From Siminovitchia fortis (GTDB lineage: Bacteria > Bacillota > Bacilli > Bacillales > Bacillaceae_C), in contig NZ_QYTU02000030.1 in NCBI RefSeq assembly GCF_003605365.2, positions 1-46,344 on the forward strand: 46,344 nucleotides of DNA, in the 5' to 3' direction. The notes under the pieces are model-generated. The model was not told where the DNA came from and did not search any database. It was given only the letters and a program-made list of their open reading frames with translations. A program made the translations under genes and the position numbers. How positions within the stretch are numbered: position 1 is the first letter of the stretch; every line of letters starts with the position of its first letter. Positions 8,372 through 17,174 of this stretch are shown here, in pieces.

Positions 8372-9931
8372 ATGAAAAAAATATTCATATCTTTTTTGAT
8401 AATCTTTATGTTGGTTGGCTGTGCTTCTTCTTCCGATGAAACAAACAAAAGTGGAAAAAGTGATGAAAAAGGCGGCACGTTGAATGTCGCTTTTATGGCA
8501 CAACCGCCTACCTTGGACCCGCATGTGACTGTTGCGGTGCCTACAGCTCAGATTGGCCGCAATATTTTCGAAACACTTCTTGGATTCAATGAAAGGAATG
8601 AAGCTGCCCCATTGCTGGCAGAGTCATTTGAATCAAGTGAAGATCTTAAAAGTATCACTTTCAAATTAAGAAAAGGCGTTAAATTCCATAATGGGAAAGA
8701 AATGACCGCAGATGATGTAGTAGCTTCTATGGAGCGCTGGAAAGTATTAAATGGCAAGGCGAACACATATTTCTCAAAATCCGAATTTGTAAAAGAAGAT
8801 GATTATACAGTTGTTTTAAAAATGGATAAGCCGTTTACAATCGCCAAGTATATTTTAGCTACTAATATCAATTTCCCTGCTATTATGCCAAAAGAAGTGA
8901 TTGAAAATGCACCAAAAGCCGGAGTTGAGGAGTATATTGGAACAGGTCCATTCAAGCTTGAGGAATGGAAGCAGGACCAGTATATTAAGCTGGTTAAAAA
9001 TGAAGATTATCAATCGCCGCGAAAAGAACCTGATGGGGTGGTCGGTAAAAAGGATCCGATGGTTGACGAATTGGTTTTCCATATGGTCCCAGATGCTTCA
9101 ACGAGAACCGCTGGGATACAAACGGGAGAGTACGATGTGGCACTTAATATCCCTTACGATAATGTTTCTGTAATTGAAAGTGATGCGAATTTAGAAGCGA
9201 TTACCCATCCGGAAGGATTCAGCTCGGTTATATTTAACAAGCGCAATGGGCTGTTTTCGAATGAAAAAGCCCGAGAAGCTTTAAACCTTGCAGTGGATAA
9301 AAAAGAGGTAATGATGGCTGCATACACCGATAAAAAGTTCTATACGCAGGAACACGGATTGTTAACGAAGGAATATGTAAGCTGGTACAGCGAACAGGGT
9401 AAAGAAAAATATGATGCATATGACCCGGAAGCGGCTAAAAAGTTGTTTAAAGAGGCTGGCTATAACGGGGAAAAACTGAAAATATTAACTACCAGGGAGT
9501 ATGAGTCTCACTATCAAACTGCAGTTGTTATTCAGGACAACCTTAAAAAGATTGGAGTTAAGACTGAATTACTAGTGTATGACTGGGCTACATTGATGGA
9601 AGTCAGAGAAGATGACAAATTTTATGATCTATTGACAATGGGTAACATACCAGTCACTGACCCAACGCAAATCAACTTTTTAGACTCTAGAATTAATTAT
9701 ACAGGCTGGTCGAATAGCCCGGAAATTGATCAATTGTTGGATCAATTGATGGTGGCTCCTTCTGATGAAGAGGCTAAAGAGATATTCGGCAAACTGCAAG
9801 ATGAAACTTGGAACTACTTACCTGCTATAAAATTTGGTGATTATGATAGGGTTACCGCTATACGTACCAATGTTGAAGGTTTTGAGTGGTTCCAAGGTCC
9901 GTCTTTTTGGAATACGACAAAGTCTAACTAA
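8372..9931 (+). CDS. Family-5 extracellular solute-binding lipoprotein, copy 2
   Basis: Second receptor paralogue, 519 residues with the same architecture as copy 1: signal peptide, lipobox LVGC (Cys17), Ser-rich linker, GGTLNVAFMAQPPTLDPH and IGTGPFKL. Most substitutions against copy 1 are scattered, but some cluster in short blocks that line the cleft in this family. Residues 55-61 read AVPTAQI instead of SVATTDI. A block around residues 253-280 also differs, as does the stretch before the C-lobe DP motif (GNIPVTDPTQ). The amine-anchoring Asp is again replaced by Pro. No second permease/ATPase set is present, so all receptors probably share the transporter encoded upstream. Confidence 0.9.
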   Translation: MKKIFISFLIIFMLVGCASSSDETNKSGKSDEKGGTLNVAFMAQPPTLDPHVTVAVPTAQIGRNIFETLLGFNERNEAAPLLAESFESSEDLKSITFKLRKGVKFHNGKEMTADDVVASMERWKVLNGKANTYFSKSEFVKEDDYTVVLKMDKPFTIAKYILATNINFPAIMPKEVIENAPKAGVEEYIGTGPFKLEEWKQDQYIKLVKNEDYQSPRKEPDGVVGKKDPMVDELVFHMVPDASTRTAGIQTGEYDVALNIPYDNVSVIESDANLEAITHPEGFSSVIFNKRNGLFSNEKAREALNLAVDKKEVMMAAYTDKKFYTQEHGLLTKEYVSWYSEQGKEKYDAYDPEAAKKLFKEAGYNGEKLKILTTREYESHYQTAVVIQDNLKKIGVKTELLVYDWATLMEVREDDKFYDLLTMGNIPVTDPTQINFLDSRINYTGWSNSPEIDQLLDQLMVAPSDEEAKEIFGKLQDETWNYLPAIKFGDYDRVTAIRTNVEGFEWFQGPSFWNTTKSN

Positions 9932-10030
9932 TCTAACCCATTGACCGATCTAAATCAGATCGAAAAATAATTAAAAGCAGTGGAAAATGGAAGAGAGATG
10001 CAGGAAAAAGGATCCGCCATTAAATTATAA

Positions 10031-10070
10031 AAGGTGTCCTCCGCTAAGAAAGTAGTGGGGGACACTTTTT
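10031..10070 (+). terminator. Terminator after binding protein copy 2
   Basis: A GTGTCCTCC/GGGGGACAC hairpin followed by TTTTT, homologous to the terminator at 7058-7098. Confidence 0.78.
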
Positions 10071-10110
10071 AGGCTTAAAATAAGGTAGCGCAAAAAATAG
10101 AATTAGTAAA

Positions 10111-10345
10111 TTGGGTCAAATGATGTCAATAAAGTTCAAAAAGCCCCAACAATAGTGCAAATCTATTATCGGAACTTTTTTTATAATGGGATAATAGGAT
10201 AAAGGTAACACAAGCTTTGTAAAAGAATAAAACTCGAAAATGAAAGGGCTATCATTAAAGAATTATCTGAAGGAAGGGGTTGCGTAGGGATCTGGAAGAA
10301 GCACTTGAAGATATAAATAATATGAGAGCGGTAACAATGTAATTG
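10111..10345 (+). pseudogene. Relic of a further operon copy: terminator and permease leader fused to the hydrolase 3' end
   Basis: Bases 10121-10256 align with 149-262: the tail of the upstream gene, a decayed version of its terminator (10139-10178, several mismatches in the stem), and the leader containing ATGAAAGGGCTATCATT. The homology then jumps directly to the last roughly 28 codons of the C45 hydrolase. Bases 10264-10345 match 8239-8327 and end with GAGAGCGGTAACAATGTAAT. Permeases, ATPases and most of the hydrolase are missing between the two blocks, so one internal deletion explains the junction. No reading frame survives. The intact third binding-protein gene follows. Confidence 0.7.
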
Positions 10346-10389
10346 TTTTATATGTGGAAAATCATAAAAATCACAAGGGAGGAAAGACC

Positions 10390-11949
10390 ATGAAAAAAAT
10401 ATTCATATCTTTTTTGATCGTCTTTATGTTGGTTGGCTGTGCTTCGTCATCTGATGAAGCCGGTAAAAGCCAAAAAAGTAATGAAAAAGGCGGTACATTG
10501 AATGTCGCTTATATGGCACAACCGCCTACCTTAGATCCTCATGCTACCGTTTCGGTGGCCACGACAGAAATTGGGCGTAATATTTTCGAATCGCTCTTGG
10601 CCTTCAATGAAAGGAACGAAGCTGCACCATTGCTGGCGGAGTCGTTTGAATCTAGTGAAGATCTTAAAAGCATCACTTTTAAATTAAGAAAAGGCGTTAA
10701 ATTCCATAATGGGAAGGAAATGACGGCAGATGATGTCGTAGCTTCTATGGAACGCTGGAGAGAGTTAAATGGAAAGGCAAACACCTATTTTTCCAAATCT
10801 GAATTTGTAAAAGAAGATGATTATACGGTTGTGTTAAAAATGGATAAGCCATTTACAATCGCGAAGTATATATTAGCCACTAATATAAACTTTCCGGCTA
10901 TTATGCCAAAAGAAGTGATTGAAAATGCACCAAAAGCCGGAGTGAAAGAGTATATTGGAACAGGCCCGTTCAAGCTTGAAGAATGGAAACAGGATCAATA
11001 TATTAAGATGGTTAAAAATGAAGATTACCAATCGCCGCGTAATGAACTGGATGGATTGGTCGGCAAGAAGGACCCGATGGTTGATGAATTGGTTTTCCAT
11101 ATCGTTCCTGATGAATCAACCAGAACTGCCGGAATTCAAACGGGAGAGTACGATGTATCACTTGAAATTCCCCACGATAATTTTGCGGCATTGGAAAGTG
11201 ACGGAAACCTGGAAACAATGACCTATACAAATGGATTTAACACAGTTGTATTTAATAAACGTAATGGGCTATTTTCCAATGAAAAAGCCAGACAGGCGTT
11301 AAACTTGGCAGTGGATAAAAAGGAAGTAATGATGGCCGCATTCACGGATGAAAAGTTCTATACCCAGGAACATGGATTATTAGCTAAGGAGTTTGTAAGC
11401 TGGTACAGTGACAAGGGGAAAGACAAGTATGACGAATATGACCCGGAAGCTGCCAAAAAATTGTTTAAAGAGGCTGGTTATAACGGAGAAGAACTAACAA
11501 TATTAACAACAAAGGATTATAATGAACAATACCATACAGCGGTTGTTATTCAGGAAAACCTTAAAAAGATTGGAGTTAAATCTAAATTAGAGATATATGA
11601 TTGGGCAACCCTGATGGAAGTCAGGGAAGATGATAAATTTTATGACTTAATGCCAATGAGTTATCAAGTGGCGACTGACCCAACACAAATTAACTTTTTA
11701 GACTCCAGGACTAACTATACCGGTTGGTCGAATAGTCCTGAAATTGATCAATTGTTGGACCAATTGATGGTTGCTCCATCAGATGAAGAGGCGAAAGAGA
11801 TATTTGGCAAACTTCAAGAGGAATCTTGGAACTACCTGCCTGCCATTAAATTTGGGGATATAGATAGTGTTGCCGCGATTCGGACCAATGTTAAAAACTT
11901 TGAGATGTTCCACGGACCGGTTTTTTGGAACACTACAAAGTCTGACTAA
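10390..11949 (+). CDS. Family-5 extracellular solute-binding lipoprotein, copy 3
   Basis: Third receptor paralogue, 519 residues, with the same signal peptide and lipobox (Cys17) as the other two. The start is ATG 10390 after GGGAGGAAAG. The frame is open for 12 more codons upstream, but those correspond to the untranslated spacer of the other copies. Cleft-facing blocks diverge again: EIPHDNFAALES in place of QIPYDNVPAIES, and SYQVATDPTQ before the C-lobe DP motif, with Val where OppA-type proteins have the amine-binding Asp. Intact although its partner hydrolase has been deleted, so it probably still serves the same transporter. Confidence 0.9.
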   Translation: MKKIFISFLIVFMLVGCASSSDEAGKSQKSNEKGGTLNVAYMAQPPTLDPHATVSVATTEIGRNIFESLLAFNERNEAAPLLAESFESSEDLKSITFKLRKGVKFHNGKEMTADDVVASMERWRELNGKANTYFSKSEFVKEDDYTVVLKMDKPFTIAKYILATNINFPAIMPKEVIENAPKAGVKEYIGTGPFKLEEWKQDQYIKMVKNEDYQSPRNELDGLVGKKDPMVDELVFHIVPDESTRTAGIQTGEYDVSLEIPHDNFAALESDGNLETMTYTNGFNTVVFNKRNGLFSNEKARQALNLAVDKKEVMMAAFTDEKFYTQEHGLLAKEFVSWYSDKGKDKYDEYDPEAAKKLFKEAGYNGEELTILTTKDYNEQYHTAVVIQENLKKIGVKSKLEIYDWATLMEVREDDKFYDLMPMSYQVATDPTQINFLDSRTNYTGWSNSPEIDQLLDQLMVAPSDEEAKEIFGKLQEESWNYLPAIKFGDIDSVAAIRTNVKNFEMFHGPVFWNTTKSD

Positions 11950-12019
11950 TCTAAGACATATACTGAGAATGATTAAATCAGATTGACTGGCATACCCGTA
12001 AAAACAACTTGGCTATAAC

Positions 12020-12053
12020 AAAACCGACTGCTTCCCATGAAGCAGTCGGTTTT
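12020..12053. terminator. Bidirectional terminator between binding protein 3 and the chromate-transporter operon
   Basis: A perfect 15-bp stem (AAAACCGACTGCTTC and its complement) with a 4-nt loop. A-run and T-run flanks allow it to serve the convergent genes on both sides. Confidence 0.85.
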
Positions 12054-12060
12054 GTATGCA

Positions 12061-12603
12061 TTAAGCCATAAAATGAGGCAGCACAACGCCCCCGTATATA
12101 AATGCAGCAACGATCATAATCGCAGGGTGGATTTTCCACCAGACCATGGCGACCAGTGCAATTAAGCCGATAAAAACGGATTGCCAAATGCCGATGGAGT
12201 CGAAGGAGACGGAGCTGAATTGCCAAGTGAGCTGGATCATCATGACTGCGATGACCGGCTGCACCAACATGGTCATCCCTTTGACGACAGGCGATTGTTT
12301 AAATTGATTCAAAATTTTCAGCAACACTATAATGGCGATAGCAGAGGGCGCTATTGTGCCTATGGAAGCAACAATGAGCCCGAGCCAGCCGGCTTCCTGG
12401 TATCCCGCGAAAGCGGCGATTTTTGTTGCAATCGGGCCGGGCAGGGCGTTTGCGACTGCCAGCATATCAACGAATTCCGTATTTGTCATCCAGCCGTAAT
12501 GGTCCACTACCTGCTGCTGTGTTAACGGTATGGTTGCGGGGCCTCCACCGTAACCCAAAATGTTGGCGACAAAAAAGGCCCAAAATAAATCCCAATAAAT
12601 CAT
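12061..12603 (-). CDS. ywrA: Chromate transporter, short chain, second subunit (YwrA-like)
   Basis: Membrane protein of the CHR family, 180 residues. It has the N-terminal GYGGGPATIPL motif, the conserved ALPGPIATKIAAFAGY segment and about five hydrophobic stretches. Bacillus carries the family as two half-size proteins that act together in chromate efflux. The natural substrate outside chromate stress is unsettled. Its ATG overlaps the stop codon of the partner gene by four bases (ATGA), indicating translational coupling and a 1:1 pair. Confidence 0.85.
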   Translation of the reverse strand: MIYWDLFWAFFVANILGYGGGPATIPLTQQQVVDHYGWMTNTEFVDMLAVANALPGPIATKIAAFAGYQEAGWLGLIVASIGTIAPSAIAIIVLLKILNQFKQSPVVKGMTMLVQPVIAVMMIQLTWQFSSVSFDSIGIWQSVFIGLIALVAMVWWKIHPAIMIVAAFIYGGVVLPHFMA

Positions 12604-13214
12604 GAAGACATTCCCCCGCTATTCTCGCGCATGCTTTCTTCTTTTCTTCCCCACTTCTGTTTAGCCCAATTATACACTTTGATATGGACCGTACCGTAAG
12701 CCAAAAAAGCAATAATGACAATGGCAGGATGAACATCCAACAAACCAAGCAGCAAAAAGGCGATGATCCCAAATCCGACGCCAATCACCTTTCCAAGCCC
12801 GCCCCAGGTTTTTGCGCAAAACTCATAGGCGGTGATTCCGAGCAAGACGGCAATGACCGGCCTGACAGCTGCAATCATTCCTGCTATGATCACTGATTCC
12901 TTCATGGAATATAGGGCGCCCAATAAAGCAACCATGGCAATGGTTGTAGGCAAAATATGAGCAAGTATGGCCGCTACTGCGCCCATCGCCCCTTTTTGTT
13001 GATAACCGAGCTGTGCGGCCAGCTTTGTGGCAATTGGTCCGGGCAATGCATTGGCAAAAGCCAGCAGCTCACCGAATTCTTTATCCGTCATCCATTTATA
13101 GCGAATGACGGCTTCATGACGGAACAGAGGAATGACGGAAGGTCCTCCTCCATAACCGAAAATCCCGACTCTTAGCATGGCGCCTGATAGTGCCATATAT
13201 CCTTTGAGGTCCAT
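12600..13214 (-). CDS. ywrB: Chromate transporter, short chain, first subunit (YwrB-like)
   Basis: Partner CHR-family half protein, about 204 residues, with GYGGGPSVIPLFRHEAV near the N-terminus and the ALPGPIATKLAAQLGY block. Both halves keep the same motif pair, as expected for an inverted-topology duplicate. I place the start at ATG 13214, seven bases after AGGAGGG on the minus strand. The TTG at 13220 is almost on top of that site. The stop overlaps the next gene's start. The Lrp-type regulator gene lies immediately upstream in the same orientation. Confidence 0.85.
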   Translation of the reverse strand: MDLKGYMALSGAMLRVGIFGYGGGPSVIPLFRHEAVIRYKWMTDKEFGELLAFANALPGPIATKLAAQLGYQQKGAMGAVAAILAHILPTTIAMVALLGALYSMKESVIIAGMIAAVRPVIAVLLGITAYEFCAKTWGGLGKVIGVGFGIIAFLLLGLLDVHPAIVIIAFLAYGTVHIKVYNWAKQKWGRKEESMRENSGGMSS

Positions 13215-13243
13215 TTCCAATCCCTCCTGTCAGAATGAAAGTT

Positions 13244-13735
13244 TTAAAGTTTAAGTCCCATTCTGCTCTTGTAACGCTTTAACAGCATCTGGGTGTCCAC
13301 CCGCATGATTCCTTTTGTGGAATAGAGTGTTTCAAGCAAAAACTCTTCCATTTCCTTCATATTTTTAAAAACGCCGTGCATATGAAGGGTGCTTGGTCCT
13401 GTCATATGATAAAGACTCGTCACTGCAGGATGTAAAGCAAGCTTCTCGGCAATTTCATCCAAATATTTCGGTTCCACATCCACATTGAAAAAAGCAGATA
13501 CCTGAATACCTACTTTTATCGGATTGACGACAGCTGTAAAGCGCTCAATCACCCCGGCTTCAATCAATGACTGGATGCGGGATTGCACGGCTACCCTGGA
13601 CAGCCCGATCTCCTTGGCAAGGTCTGTATACGAAATCCGGGCATTTTCCAGCAGTATTTCAATGATCTTTTTGTCCGTATCATTCAATTTCATGGCCGGC
13701 ATATGATTTGCGTCAGAATCATCTTTGGCTCTCAT
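13244..13735 (-). CDS. ywrC: Lrp/AsnC-family transcriptional regulator (YwrC-like)
   Basis: 163 residues. After a short hydrophilic N-terminal extension comes an AsnC-type helix-turn-helix ([20 protein letters not shown], then [20 protein letters not shown]), followed by the RAM ligand-binding domain with its beta-alpha-beta-beta pattern. First gene of the operon with the two CHR transporters, as in Bacillus where this regulator controls the chr pair. The start at ATG 13735 has an AAGGA site upstream. The family's usual start (Met15) has none. Confidence 0.85.
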   Translation of the reverse strand: MRAKDDSDANHMPAMKLNDTDKKIIEILLENARISYTDLAKEIGLSRVAVQSRIQSLIEAGVIERFTAVVNPIKVGIQVSAFFNVDVEPKYLDEIAEKLALHPAVTSLYHMTGPSTLHMHGVFKNMKEMEEFLLETLYSTKGIMRVDTQMLLKRYKSRMGLKL

Positions 13736-14125
13736 TGTTCACATTCCTTTTATGATTTATCTTGTCTAATTACAAATGGTTTGGCTATTGTGAAAATAAC
13801 TTTCGATATGATCAACTATAATCTATTCATCATTCAAAATCAATAAATAACGGGACTTTTTATTTCAAAATTAATATATTAATCTAAATGAAATTGTTTC
13901 GGACGCAATGATATAAATTAGACTTACATATATAACAAAGCGAAAGCATAACATTACATTTAGTTATTTATTGAAGGGTATATTAGTTTATTATTTTCTC
14001 TTTGTTTATTGACAATATTTTTTAAATTTCGTAGGATAAAATGGAATGCGCTTTCTTTCAGTAGGTAGAGTAAATTTACATATTATTCAACCGATTATTA
14101 TTTCTTTCATAGAGGAGAGAGTCAA
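13736..14125. promoter_or_regulatory. AT-rich divergent intergenic region of ywrC and ywrD
   Basis: A 390-bp gap without a gene. On the plus strand TTGACA at 14009-14014, with TAGGAT 17 bp further on (14032-14037), is a plausible promoter for the gamma-glutamyltransferase gene. On the minus strand TTGATC (13815-13810) and CACAAT (13792-13787), also 17 bp apart, could serve the regulator/transporter operon. The rest is very AT-rich, as usual for Lrp-type binding regions, but I see no clear operator. Confidence 0.4.
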
Positions 14126-15739
14126 TTGATCACTTTCAACCACTTATCACATCCATACCCGATTACAAGAAATTCGGCCTACGCGATGAACGGGGTTGTG
14201 GCAACATCCCAGCCGCTTGCAGCACAGGCGGGGCTCGAGATTTTACAAAAAGGCGGGAATGCGATTGATGCGGCGATCGCCACGGCAGCCTGCTTGACAG
14301 TTTGTGAGCCGACATCCAACGGAATCGGCGGCGATGCTTTTGCACTTGTTTGGACAAAAGGGAAGCTCCATGGTCTGAACGCAAGCGGACGGGCACCCAA
14401 AAACATATCTATAGAGAAAGTAAAAGAAATGGGCCACGATGAGATGCCCAAATATGGATGGCTGCCGGTTACGGTACCGGGTGCGCCGGGTGCCTGGGCG
14501 GAGCTTTCCAGGAGATTCGGAAAGCTGCCATTGAAAGAGGTTCTTAAGGATGCCATTAACTATGCAGAAGAAGGCTATCCGGTATCACCGACATTAAGCA
14601 GATTTTGGCGCAAAGCATACCTGGAATTTTCCAATGAATTAAAGGGTGACGAATTTAAGCACTGGTTTGATACGTTTGCTCCGAACGGCTATGCTCCTGC
14701 CGTTGGGGAGGTCTGGAAGTCCCAGGGCCATGCCGATACATTGCGTGCGATAGCGGAATCGGACGGAGAGTCTTTTTACCGTGGAGAATTGGCAAAGAAA
14801 ATAGCCGCTTTTTCAAGGGAAACAGGCGGTTTTATTACAGAAGAGGATTTGGCGGAATATCAAGCGGAATGGGTTGACCCGATCAGCATCAACTACCGCG
14901 GATATGACGTTTGGGAAATCCCTCCGAATGGGCAGGGAATCGTAGCGCTTCAGGCTTTGAATATTTTAAAAGGCTTCGAGTTTACGAGAAAAGAGTCGCT
15001 TGATACATATCATAAACAAATCGAAGCGATGAAACTGGCCTATGTTGATGGGTATAAGCATATTACGGATCCGGAGCATATGAAGTATACAGTAGAGGAA
15101 ATATTAAGTGATTCGTATGCCGAGGAAAGGCGCAAGCTGATCAAGACAGAAGCATGCATGCCTGAACCGGGCAAGCCATCCGCCGGTGGAACTGTTTATT
15201 TGGCGACTGCCGATAAAGAAGGGAATATGGTTTCCTTTATCCAGAGCAACTATATGGGATTTGGTTCAGGCTTAGTAGTTCCTGGCACGGGCATCGCCCT
15301 GCAAAACCGTGGGAAGAACTTTTCTTTGGATCCGAACCATGTGAATGCCCTTGAAGGCGGAAAGAAGACATTCCATACCATCATTCCGGGATTTTTGACG
15401 AAAGGCGACCAAGCTGTCGGACCGTTCGGTGTCATGGGCGGGTTCATGCAGCCGCAGGGGCATGTTCAGGTGATTATGAATTCAATCGATTTCGGCCTTC
15501 ATCCACAGGCAGCGCTTGACGCACCGCGCTGGCAGTGGATCAAAGGGAAGACGGTGGAAGTGGAGCATCGCTTCCCGCACCATTTTGCGGAAAGCTTAGC
15601 TTTCCAGGGACATGATATTCGTATCGCCCTTGAAACAAATAATTTTGGACGGGGACAGATCATTTGGAGGAACCCGGACACGGGAGTGCTGGTGGCTGGA
15701 ACGGAATCCCGGACAGATGGCGCGATTGCGCTTTGGTAA
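14126..15739 (+). CDS. ywrD: Gamma-glutamyltransferase family protein (YwrD-like)
   Basis: Ntn-hydrolase of the gamma-glutamyltransferase family, 537 residues. The N-terminal half contains GGNAIDAAIATAACLTVCEP and SNGIGGDAFALV. The predicted catalytic Thr356 starts the small-subunit segment TVYLATADKEGN, and autocleavage before it would give the two subunits. No signal peptide is visible, so unlike secreted Ggt it probably acts inside the cell, for example on glutathione-like or gamma-glutamyl compounds. The start is TTG 14126, eight bases after GAGGAG. Divergent from ywrC, the same neighbourhood as in Bacillus subtilis. Confidence 0.87.
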   Translation: MITFNHLSHPYPITRNSAYAMNGVVATSQPLAAQAGLEILQKGGNAIDAAIATAACLTVCEPTSNGIGGDAFALVWTKGKLHGLNASGRAPKNISIEKVKEMGHDEMPKYGWLPVTVPGAPGAWAELSRRFGKLPLKEVLKDAINYAEEGYPVSPTLSRFWRKAYLEFSNELKGDEFKHWFDTFAPNGYAPAVGEVWKSQGHADTLRAIAESDGESFYRGELAKKIAAFSRETGGFITEEDLAEYQAEWVDPISINYRGYDVWEIPPNGQGIVALQALNILKGFEFTRKESLDTYHKQIEAMKLAYVDGYKHITDPEHMKYTVEEILSDSYAEERRKLIKTEACMPEPGKPSAGGTVYLATADKEGNMVSFIQSNYMGFGSGLVVPGTGIALQNRGKNFSLDPNHVNALEGGKKTFHTIIPGFLTKGDQAVGPFGVMGGFMQPQGHVQVIMNSIDFGLHPQAALDAPRWQWIKGKTVEVEHRFPHHFAESLAFQGHDIRIALETNNFGRGQIIWRNPDTGVLVAGTESRTDGAIALW

Positions 15740-15740
15740 T

Positions 15741-15946
15741 AAGAAAAGCGCAAGCGCCTGTTCATCGACGTACAGACTGGAGAGCTTCTGACGAGATAAA
15801 GGAAACACGGCGACGAAGGCAGGCTCAAGCAGCGACGTCCTGTCGCTTCGCCTGCACTAGCACATCCTGTGCGTCGGAGCCGATGTTGACTTATCGTAGG
15901 AGGAAGCGCGAAGTCTGCTAGTCGATAGGCGCTGGAGCTGGACAAA
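15741..15946 (+). repeat. Dispersed repeat, copy 1 (long form)
   Basis: Starts two bases after the ywrD stop with AAGAAAAGCGCAAGCGCC and ends with GGCGCTGGAGCTGGACA. The ends carry short inverted AAGCGCC/GGCGCT elements. It shares its ends and core (AGATAAAGGAAACACGGCGA, GAGCCGATGTTGACTTAT) with the copies at 38729-38879 and 42049-42196. It also has about 55 extra bases in the middle. No protein is encoded. The remainder of the gap to 16066 is a short AT-rich stretch and a terminator. Confidence 0.75.
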
Positions 15947-16007
15947 TCAGAATGTTATAAGTAAATTATTCACAACCAGAGAATTTTTTAAATCCTTAAC
16001 CATTAAA

Positions 16008-16051
16008 AAACAGAGCCCTGCCCTGCTTTGATGCAGGGCCGGACTCTGTTT
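16008..16051. terminator. Bidirectional terminator after the dispersed repeat
   Basis: AACAGAG and GCCCTGC arms pair with GCAGGGC and CTCTGTT, with A and T runs outside. It serves the convergent luciferase-like gene and anything reading out of ywrD. Confidence 0.75.
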
Positions 16052-16066
16052 CGTTTTTCCTAAAAA

Positions 16067-17083
16067 TCAATCCATCATCTCCGCCAATATTTCATATGAA
16101 CGCAGGCGGTCTTCCTGATAGAAAATTTGTGAGTTGACAATGACTTCATCCGCTTCGGTGCTCTCAATTACTTTTTCGAGTTGTTCCTTGACTTGGTCAG
16201 GAGTTCCGACAAATGTATAGCCTGTATCAAGGGTTTGTTCGACTGATGCCCTCTCAAAAGGCGACCAGGCTTTTTCAATATCATCAATTGGCGGTTTTAG
16301 CTGGGATGGCATATTTCTGATCAGGCTCAAGAATTGTTGCTGTTGTGAAGTTGCAAGCCATTTGGCCCGCTCTTCCGTGTCGGCTGCGATGATGTTCACT
16401 CCCACCATGGCATACGGTTTTTCCAGAAAATCCGAAGGCTGGAAATTGTCGCGATAGAGTCTTAGTGCAGGCAGCGTATATTGCGGTGCAAAGTGGCTTG
16501 CGAAAGAAAAAGGCAATCCCTTCAGGGCGGCCAGCCTTGCACTAAAGTCACTGGAGCCAAGCAGCCAGATTGGAATATTTAGCCCTCTTCCCGGGTAGGC
16601 ATGGACACGGCCGACCGGATTTTCACTAAAATAATTTTGCAGCTCTTCCAATTGCTGAGGAAACTCTTCAGCTCCCCTGTTTAATGTCCGGCGCAGAGCA
16701 AAAGCAGTGGCCTGGTCGCTGCCGGGTGCACGGCCCAGTCCGAGATCGATGCGGCCCGGATAAAGCGATTCCAGTGTGCCGAACTGCTCGGCTATAACTA
16801 GTGTTGCATGATTGGGCAGCATGATGCCGCCGGCTCCGACCCGAATAGTTTTTGTGGAACCCGCTATATGGCCGATGAGTACTGAAGTGGCCGAGCTGGC
16901 AATGCCGGGCATATTATGGTGTTCCGCAAGCCAGTAACGGTTAAACCCCCATTTTTCAACATGCTGTGCCAGCTGGGCGCTGTTTTTAAATGATTCGGAG
17001 GCATTGCTACCTTCGGTGATTGGCGCCAAGTCCAAAACAGACAATGGAATTCCGTGAAATTTTTTTATGGATGGGGAATTCAA
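16067..17083 (-). CDS. Luciferase-like flavin-dependent monooxygenase
   Basis: 338 residues of the bacterial luciferase-like (LLM) TIM-barrel family, the short-chain subgroup starting with [14 protein letters not shown]. Other conserved blocks are [37 protein letters not shown] and [12 protein letters not shown], then [11 protein letters not shown] near the C-terminus. Members use reduced FMN and oxygen to oxidise small substrates; the substrate here cannot be told. The start is TTG 17083, eight bases after AAGGAG. Convergent with ywrD and divergent from the pterin dehydratase gene. Confidence 0.87.
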   Translation of the reverse strand: MNSPSIKKFHGIPLSVLDLAPITEGSNASESFKNSAQLAQHVEKWGFNRYWLAEHHNMPGIASSATSVLIGHIAGSTKTIRVGAGGIMLPNHATLVIAEQFGTLESLYPGRIDLGLGRAPGSDQATAFALRRTLNRGAEEFPQQLEELQNYFSENPVGRVHAYPGRGLNIPIWLLGSSDFSARLAALKGLPFSFASHFAPQYTLPALRLYRDNFQPSDFLEKPYAMVGVNIIAADTEERAKWLATSQQQQFLSLIRNMPSQLKPPIDDIEKAWSPFERASVEQTLDTGYTFVGTPDQVKEQLEKVIESTEADEVIVNSQIFYQEDRLRSYEILAEMMD

Positions 17084-17174
17084 ATACGATCACTCCTTAA
17101 AGATCTCTTAAAGGAATGATAGAATGTTTATAAGCGAACGTCCAATTATGTGACTTTGAATGGAGGAGAACTTT

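Noticed and set aside
12181-12605. Plus-strand open frames opposite the chromate-transporter genes
   Set aside because: Shadow frames of clearly coding minus-strand genes, with no ribosome site and low-complexity translations.
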